From: Euperipatoides rowelli
Lineage: Eukaryota > Onychophora > Udeonychophora > Euonychophora > Peripatopsidae
Assembly: GCA_003024985.2 (NCBI GenBank)
Contig: PXIH01S0021610.1
Direction: 5' to 3' (one strand)
DNA: 11,972 nt
In this document: one piece after another, positions 8,097-11,972 of the stretch
Layout of the letters: every line of letters starts with the position of its first letter
Position numbering within the stretch: the first letter of the stretch is position 1
Notes under the pieces: generated by a model
Database searches by the model: none
Seen by the model: only the letters and a program-made list of their open reading frames with translations
Told to the model about the DNA's origin: nothing
Program-made: the position numbers and the translations under genes

Positions 8097-8764
8097 TTAA
8101 AGATCAAATGTAACGGAATTTTATTATTTTTATTATTATTGATTTTCAAAGATTTTTACTAAAAAAATAAATATCCACCAGAAAAAAAAAGTTAAATAAA
8201 AAAAATGGTTATTTACAATTCAATTTTTAAAATAATTGTCTTAAGCCCCTCCCCCTTAAAATAACATTGTCCTCTGTATATACCAGGGGAGATATTTTTG
8301 TGACGTCATTGTTCAGAGATGAATACAGCTTGTTATACTTAACTATAGAATATTTGTTATATTTGTCAGCTTAAGGCTAGAAATCTTAAGGACTAATTGT
8401 TTAAATACTTGTAAAAAATCATAATCAAATTCATCCTTTGTGCTATTATGGTCCATTTTTTTAAAAAAAAAAATCAAAATGACCTTTAATACAAGTTGAA
8501 CATACCTCTATCTACTTGTTCATTACAAAGAAAACAGCTGTAGAGATTATTTCGTCATCAAATTAATCTCAGACCCCCTAAAATGTGATAGTTTCCTTTT
8601 TTAATCTCAGACAGAGGATAGTAATAGTCTTAATTTTATCTTTAAATAACTTTTATTTTTAGGCATTTAAATTTTTTTTTTCCAGTGGAATTTATTTTTT
8701 AGTAATTATCATTGAAAATCAATAATAAAAAAATGATTAAAAATCCATTACATTTGACCTTTAA
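8097..8764. mobile_element. Longer TTAA-flanked element of the same family (668 bp)
   Basis: TTAA at 8097-8100 and 8761-8764 flank inverted ends: AGATCAAATGTAACGG on the left, and the complement of AGGTCAAATGTAATGG on the right. The inverted arms are alignable for about 140 bases: ATTGATTTTCAAAGATTTTTAC on one side against ATTGATTTTCAATGATAATTAC on the other, then the ACTAAAAAA and CCAC-GGAAAA segments and a GTTATTT block. The 380-base middle (about 8240-8620) is unique and contains no coding frame. The left arm is collinear with 7145-7275, so the 204-bp copy looks like an internal deletion of this form. It is non-autonomous; an active source copy elsewhere would have to supply transposase. 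Confidence 0.82.
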
Positions 8765-8807
8765 GTTTAAATATAATGAATTGAATTTATTCTTGTCCTC
8801 AATAATT

Positions 8808-8961
8808 CACAAGCCTGCGATGGTTGCGTTTTTCAACTTTTGTTAATTGATTCTTGTGTATTTTTTAGCACTGAATCAGAAAATGACCTTCATTTTTTCC
8901 CATCATGTCAGGATTTTTTGCAAATAGCAAATTTCGAAATTGTTAAAAAGTCGAAAAATTG
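8808..8961 (+). repeat. Left terminal inverted repeat of the DNA transposon
   Basis: It begins CACAAGCCTGCGATGG and runs inward to GTCGAAAAATTG. It aligns with the reverse complement of 10918-11079 with a few small gaps. By eye roughly three quarters of positions agree, and the innermost 50 bases agree best. Weaker similarity (TATACTATG) may extend it to about 9000. Confidence 0.87.
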
Positions 8962-8976
8962 TGCAAACCTGATGCT

Positions 8977-9025
8977 ATAAAACAAACATATACTATGGAG
9001 AATCCATAGTATACGTCTGTTTTAT
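8977..9025. repeat. 49-base near-perfect palindrome inside the left end
   Basis: The 23-base arm 8977-8999 pairs with 9003-9025 around the loop GAA. Only two positions mismatch, with the arms reading ATAAAACARACRTATACTATGGA. It lies just inside the left TIR and upstream of the coding region. A related but poorer CATAGTATA string sits beside the right TIR (about 10881-10890). It may be a subterminal transposase-binding or promoter hairpin, or a small nested insertion. Confidence 0.88.
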
Positions 9026-9205
9026 GAGCCTAATTTTCTTTTTTATTGCATTTTTCATTTATTTATTTTTATTTTATTTTTATTTTTAGGGAATCTGCTA
9101 GTGCGTAAATAGAGGTTTCTTCCCTCCTCCTCCTCCGTGATCAAACGCGTTTGTGTCGGTGGAAAATTTATTTGCAGGCTGTAAAGCAAACTGTCTGTTT
9201 TTTAA

Positions 9206-10829
9206 ATGGCTTCAAGAGGCTGTAAAAAGTTTGCATATTCTTTTTGTTACATCTGTGGTGAGTTAATGGTGGAAAGGCAAAAAAGAAATATAACAAGTTT
9301 CATTCGACAAGTGTACCTCGCGTATTTTGGAGTCAAAAATCAGAGATCAAAACAAAACTTGGGCACCCCACTACATTTGCTACACATGTGTTGAAGGACT
9401 TAGTGGTCAAAGGATGAACAAGAAATATTTAGATTTGGGGTACAAATGGTGTGGCGAGAGCCTCAAAATCATAAGCAATGATTGTTACTTTTATTCGACT
9501 GGTGTTCACAGTTTCAATTTGAAGATAAAAAAATATGCCATCCGCTTTACGCAGTTCATCATGGTCCAGGCATACCAGTACCAATTCCACTGGAACATTT
9601 ACCTGAAATAGATGGCTCCACAAGTGAATCAAATGAAGAAAACATTGGGGAGTATGAACCTGACGATAGCTGTGCACCAGAACTTTTTTCACAGCCTGAA
9701 CTAAACAATTTGGTTCGAGACTTACATCTGACAAAAGAAAATTCAGAATTGCTTGGTTCAAGGCTTAAAGAGAATAACCTGCTCACAGCTGGCACTACAT
9801 TTTCCTGGTTCAGGTACAGAGAAAATGATTTTCTTCCCTATTTTTCGGAAGGAGAATTACTCTTCTGCACTGATGTACGTGGACTTTTGAATCAATTTAA
9901 CATTCCGTATGAAAGTACCGATTGGAGACTGTTCATAGACTCATCCAAAAGAAGCCTCAAAGTTGTCCTTCTTCACAATGGGGATACGTATGTGTCAATA
10001 CCCCTCGAACATTATGAAAATTTGGAATTTGTGCTCGATAAAATTAAATACGACGATCATAAGTGGATTTCATGCGGCGATCTCAAAATAATATCGATGC
10101 TCCTAGGACAGCAAGGAGGGTACACAAAATTTCCTTGTTTTATGTGTGAATGGGATAGCAGAGACATAGAAAATCATTGGATAAAGAAAGATTGGCCAAA
10201 AAGAACTTCATTAGAACCTGGAACCAAAAATGTGCTCCGAAAAGGTCTCATAGATCTGAATAAAGTTCTCCTTTCACCTCTGCATATCAAGTTTGGCTTG
10301 ATGAAACAATTTGTCATAGCCTTACCAAAAGAAGGCAAATGTTTTAAATACATCTGAGACAAATTTCCAGCCTTATCAACCGCCAAACTAAAAGAGGATG
10401 TCTTTACTTCTCAAAGATGGTATTTTTGAGAAACAAATGGAAGTTGCGGAAAGATAAACCTGGGGAACCTTTAAAGATGTAATAACCAAGTTTCTGGGCA
10501 ATAAGAAGGATCAGTACTTCAAATCAATCATTGAGAACATGCTGCAGAAGTACAAAAATTTAGGCTGTTCCATGAGCTTGAAGGTTCACTTCCTAAATTC
10601 ACATTTGGACTATTTTCCTGAAAATCTGGGTGCCATTAGCGAAGAGATGGGTGAGAGATTTCATCAGGACATGAAAGAAATGGAAAGGAGGCATCAAGAA
10701 AAATGGACTACTACGATGATGGCTGACTATTGCTGGATGTTACACCAAGATGAACCCCATAGAGAACATAAAAGGAAATGCAAGAGGCAGAGCATGATCG
10801 GTCCAAAGAAACTTCCATACATGGAATAA
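9206..10829 (+). pseudogene. Putative transposase of the DNA transposon (broken)
   Basis: The start is ATG 9206 (MASRGCKK). Frames used are 2 (9206 to about 9335), 0 (to about 9527), 2 (to TGA 10355-10357) and 0 (about 10410-10829), so at least three frameshifts and two internal stops inactivate it (TGA 10355 at a Cys position, TAA near 10456). An N-terminal zinc cluster is visible: C-YI-C (9245-9256), H-YI-C-YT-C (9369-9389) and DCYF. In relatives, as I recall, a second Cys follows DCYF, and here that codon is TAT. After an acidic linker come LGSRLKE, WRLFIDSSKRSLK (Asp 9938-9940), CGDLK (Asp 10079-10081), LLGQQGGYTKFP, CFMC-EWDSR (10136-10156), LHIKFGLMKQFV, NSHLDYFPENLG and SEEMGERFHQDM (10641-10673), ending with a basic tail. 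The motif set matches a conserved multicopy family annotated as 'uncharacterized' in insect, spider and Hydra genomes (from memory). The D-D-CxxC-E order suggests an RNase H-like DDE transposase; this is inference. The surrounding TIRs support the role. Confidence 0.8.
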
Positions 10830-10917
10830 AATTGTAAGTATTTTACGTACATAATATTTTACATGTTTAGTTATAAGAATGCATAGTATAAGAGAAAAAA
10901 ATTGTATTATAAAGCCT

Positions 10918-11079
10918 CAATATTTCGACTTTTTAACAATTTTAAAATTTGCGATTAGTGAAAAATCCTGACGTGATGGAAAAAAAATGGTCATTTTCGG
11001 TTTCAATGGTAAAAAATACATAGGAATCAATTATCAAAAGTTAAAAAACATGACAAAACCAAAATCTTGCAGGCTTGTG
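10918..11079 (-). repeat. Right terminal inverted repeat of the DNA transposon
   Basis: Its reverse complement begins CACAAGCCTGCAAGATT and mirrors 8808-8961. It is about eight bases longer than the left repeat because of a small insertion near the outer end. It starts about 90 bases after the TAA of the coding region, so the 3' UTR is very short. Confidence 0.87.
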
Positions 11080-11153
11080 GAACATACAGTATTAAGAAAC
11101 AAATTAACAGATTAAATATTCACATATAATACAATCAATAAAATGTTAAATAT

Positions 11154-11255
11154 CTGCCCTGTGCGGTTGGTCGTCTGGTTACATTGGTCAACATGACATT
11201 TTGATGATCTTCCAGTCGCCGGTTAGATCCAGTATAAGATATTTTTCCTGGATAA
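11154..11255 (+). mobile_element. Possible tRNA-derived SINE head (plus strand)
   Basis: A GC-richer island contains TGGTCGTCTGG (11168-11178), a weak A-box match with two mismatches. GTTAGATCC (11222-11230) is a B-box-like string with one mismatch. The 54-base separation is near tRNA spacing. The block reads like a SINE 5' head followed by a T-rich body (ATATTTTTCCTGG). It is not the same sequence as 7925-8032, so if both are real they belong to different SINE families. The evidence is weak. Confidence 0.33.
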
Positions 11256-11819
11256 AATATGATTATCATGTATTCACTGTTTGCATGTCTGATTTCATTG
11301 ATTGTAGCAGGAAAATATTTGTTAATTAATTATTGTGATGGAATTGAGATTCTCAGTCTGTCTGTCAGTTATCATCAAGTTTGTAATTACCAATAAATTA
11401 ATTTTTAAAAAAAAATCAAAAATCTCAGCAACAGCACTTTAAACTTATTAAATTCCAATAGGAAAGGACTGCAACTCTCTTAAAGTAATTTACTTATCAA
11501 ATAAATCCAAACAAAATTACTGTTTAAGCTAAAATTTTGACCTTATAATAAAGTTTGGTTAATATAAAAAACCCGAGCTCGTATTCGGTCACCTAATACA
11601 ACAATCCGCTCTTCGACCATTATTGTTATATTGTTTCACAAAGTATTCTTTTTAAGAATATTATACTGAAATTATCTAGAATAATCTGGAAAAAAAGGAT
11701 GAACGTATCATTTTAATGATCTTAACAAAGTTGTTGAAATTTGTATAGGTTTTATACAAATATAGTGTGTGCTCATTTCCAGGTTTTAAAATACTAAGTA
11801 TGCCAGATTTGGTCCAGAT

Positions 11820-11830
11820 TGGTCAAGCGG
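11820..11830 (+). other. Isolated pol III A-box-like string
   Basis: TGGTCAAGCGG fits the tRNA A-box consensus TRGYNNARNNG at every position. No B box follows, because the sequence runs into ATACAT-type repeats within about 20 bases. It is perhaps a truncated tRNA or SINE head, or chance. Confidence 0.35.
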
Positions 11831-11877
11831 CTGAGAATTGTATAGAGAACATACATACCCTATATACATACATATAA

Positions 11878-11972
11878 TATAAACAGACATACAGCATATA
11901 CATTCATCAAGTATATACATTCAGTATAAACAGACACAGTATATACATACATACAGATACAATATATACATA
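11878..11972. repeat. Degenerate 47-bp tandem repeat, open at window end
   Basis: TATAAACAGACA occurs at 11878-11889 and again 47 bases later at 11925-11936. Each is followed by a CAGYATATACAT-type segment, giving two diverged units (11878-11924 and 11925-11971). Shorter TATACATACAT runs precede them from about 11850. The array may continue beyond the window. Confidence 0.65.

Larger units (their letters stand above)
8808..11079 (+). mobile_element. DNA transposon with about 155-160 bp TIRs
   Basis: The inverted termini both start CACAAGCCTGC and bracket one decayed coding region in the plus orientation (2272 bp in total). The left TIR is 8808-8961 and the right is 10918-11079. Blocks shared in order from the ends inward include ATTGATTC, TGTATTTTTTA, GAAAATGACC, CCATCA-GTCAGGATTTTT and AAATTGTTAAAAAGTCGAAA. 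This symmetrical bracketing is direct evidence that the protein belongs to a cut-and-paste type element. No convincing target duplication is seen (left flank AATAATT, right flank GAACATA). The superfamily cannot be named with confidence: the CAC start recalls CACTA/CMC or Transib ends, but the following bases do not match their usual termini. The gene inside is broken, so this copy is inactive. Confidence 0.85.
11080..11972. other. Right flank: spacer with SINE-like fragments
   Basis: No coding frame is supported. It holds a SINE-like head (11154-11255), an A-box-like remnant (11820-11830) and the degenerate 47-bp tandem repeat at the window edge. 11575-11640 is a small GC-richer patch with an imperfect 9-bp inverted repeat (11597-11605 with 11622-11630). 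Everything else is AT-rich and unremarkable. Confidence 0.5.

Noticed and set aside
9088-9205. Possible 3' splice site (T-rich run then TTTTTAG) before the transposase ATG
   Set aside because: A T-rich run followed by AG is common in this DNA, and no matching upstream exon can be recognised.
9429-10386. Minus-strand open frames overlapping the transposase gene (9429-9761, 9559-9795, 10174-10386)
   Set aside because: They are antisense shadows of the plus-strand coding region, which carries the recognisable motifs.
8801-11087. Target-site duplication of the DNA transposon
   Set aside because: Left flank AATAATT and right flank GAACATA do not match at 2 to 8 bases. Only the TIRs support the boundaries.
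1-11972. CRISPR array, bacterial operon or viral genes
   Set aside because: No regularly spaced direct repeats, ribosome binding sites or capsid/envelope/polymerase genes were seen. The RT motifs are those of a non-LTR element, not a retrovirus.

Overview
The window is AT-rich (roughly 70% or more A+T by eye), non-coding eukaryotic DNA from an invertebrate animal, most likely an arthropod. The reasons are a CR1/L2-type LINE with an N-terminal PHD finger, SINE-like pol III boxes, TTAA-flanked foldback elements, and a transposon-borne protein that I recognise from memory as a multicopy 'uncharacterized protein' family of insects, spiders and cnidarians. The exact host cannot be named from the sequence. 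I see no intact host gene; every convincing coding remnant belongs to a transposable element and carries frameshifts or stops.

Layout: 1-1424 is AT-rich spacer with a 12-bp inverted repeat and a 15-C/11-A tract. 1425-4725 is a nearly complete but dead sense-strand LINE: PHD finger, APE endonuclease, reverse transcriptase, C-terminal region, then a 3' hairpin and an (ATT)n tail. 4726-6069 is spacer with two more poly-C tracts. 6070-6405 (minus strand) is an endonuclease fragment of a second, different LINE lineage. 6406-7144 is featureless spacer. 7145-7348 and 8097-8764 are two related TTAA-flanked inverted-repeat elements, the first apparently an internally deleted form of the second. Between them lies a SINE-like stretch on the minus strand.

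The most interesting part is 8808-11079. Two alignable inverted repeats of about 155-160 bp, both ending in CACAAGCCTGC, bracket a decayed gene (9206-10829). They turn an uncharacterised conserved protein into the probable transposase of a 2.27-kb DNA transposon. The protein has an N-terminal Cys/His cluster, conserved Asp residues in FIDSS and CGDLK, a CFMC zinc knuckle, and a late SEEMGERFH motif that could supply the acidic residue of a DDE/D core. No clear target-site duplication is visible.

Downstream, 11080-11972 holds a second SINE-like head, an isolated A-box-like fragment and a degenerate 47-bp tandem repeat reaching the window edge. The elements are independent insertions, not one pathway. 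The TTAA elements could be mobilised only by a transposase encoded elsewhere.
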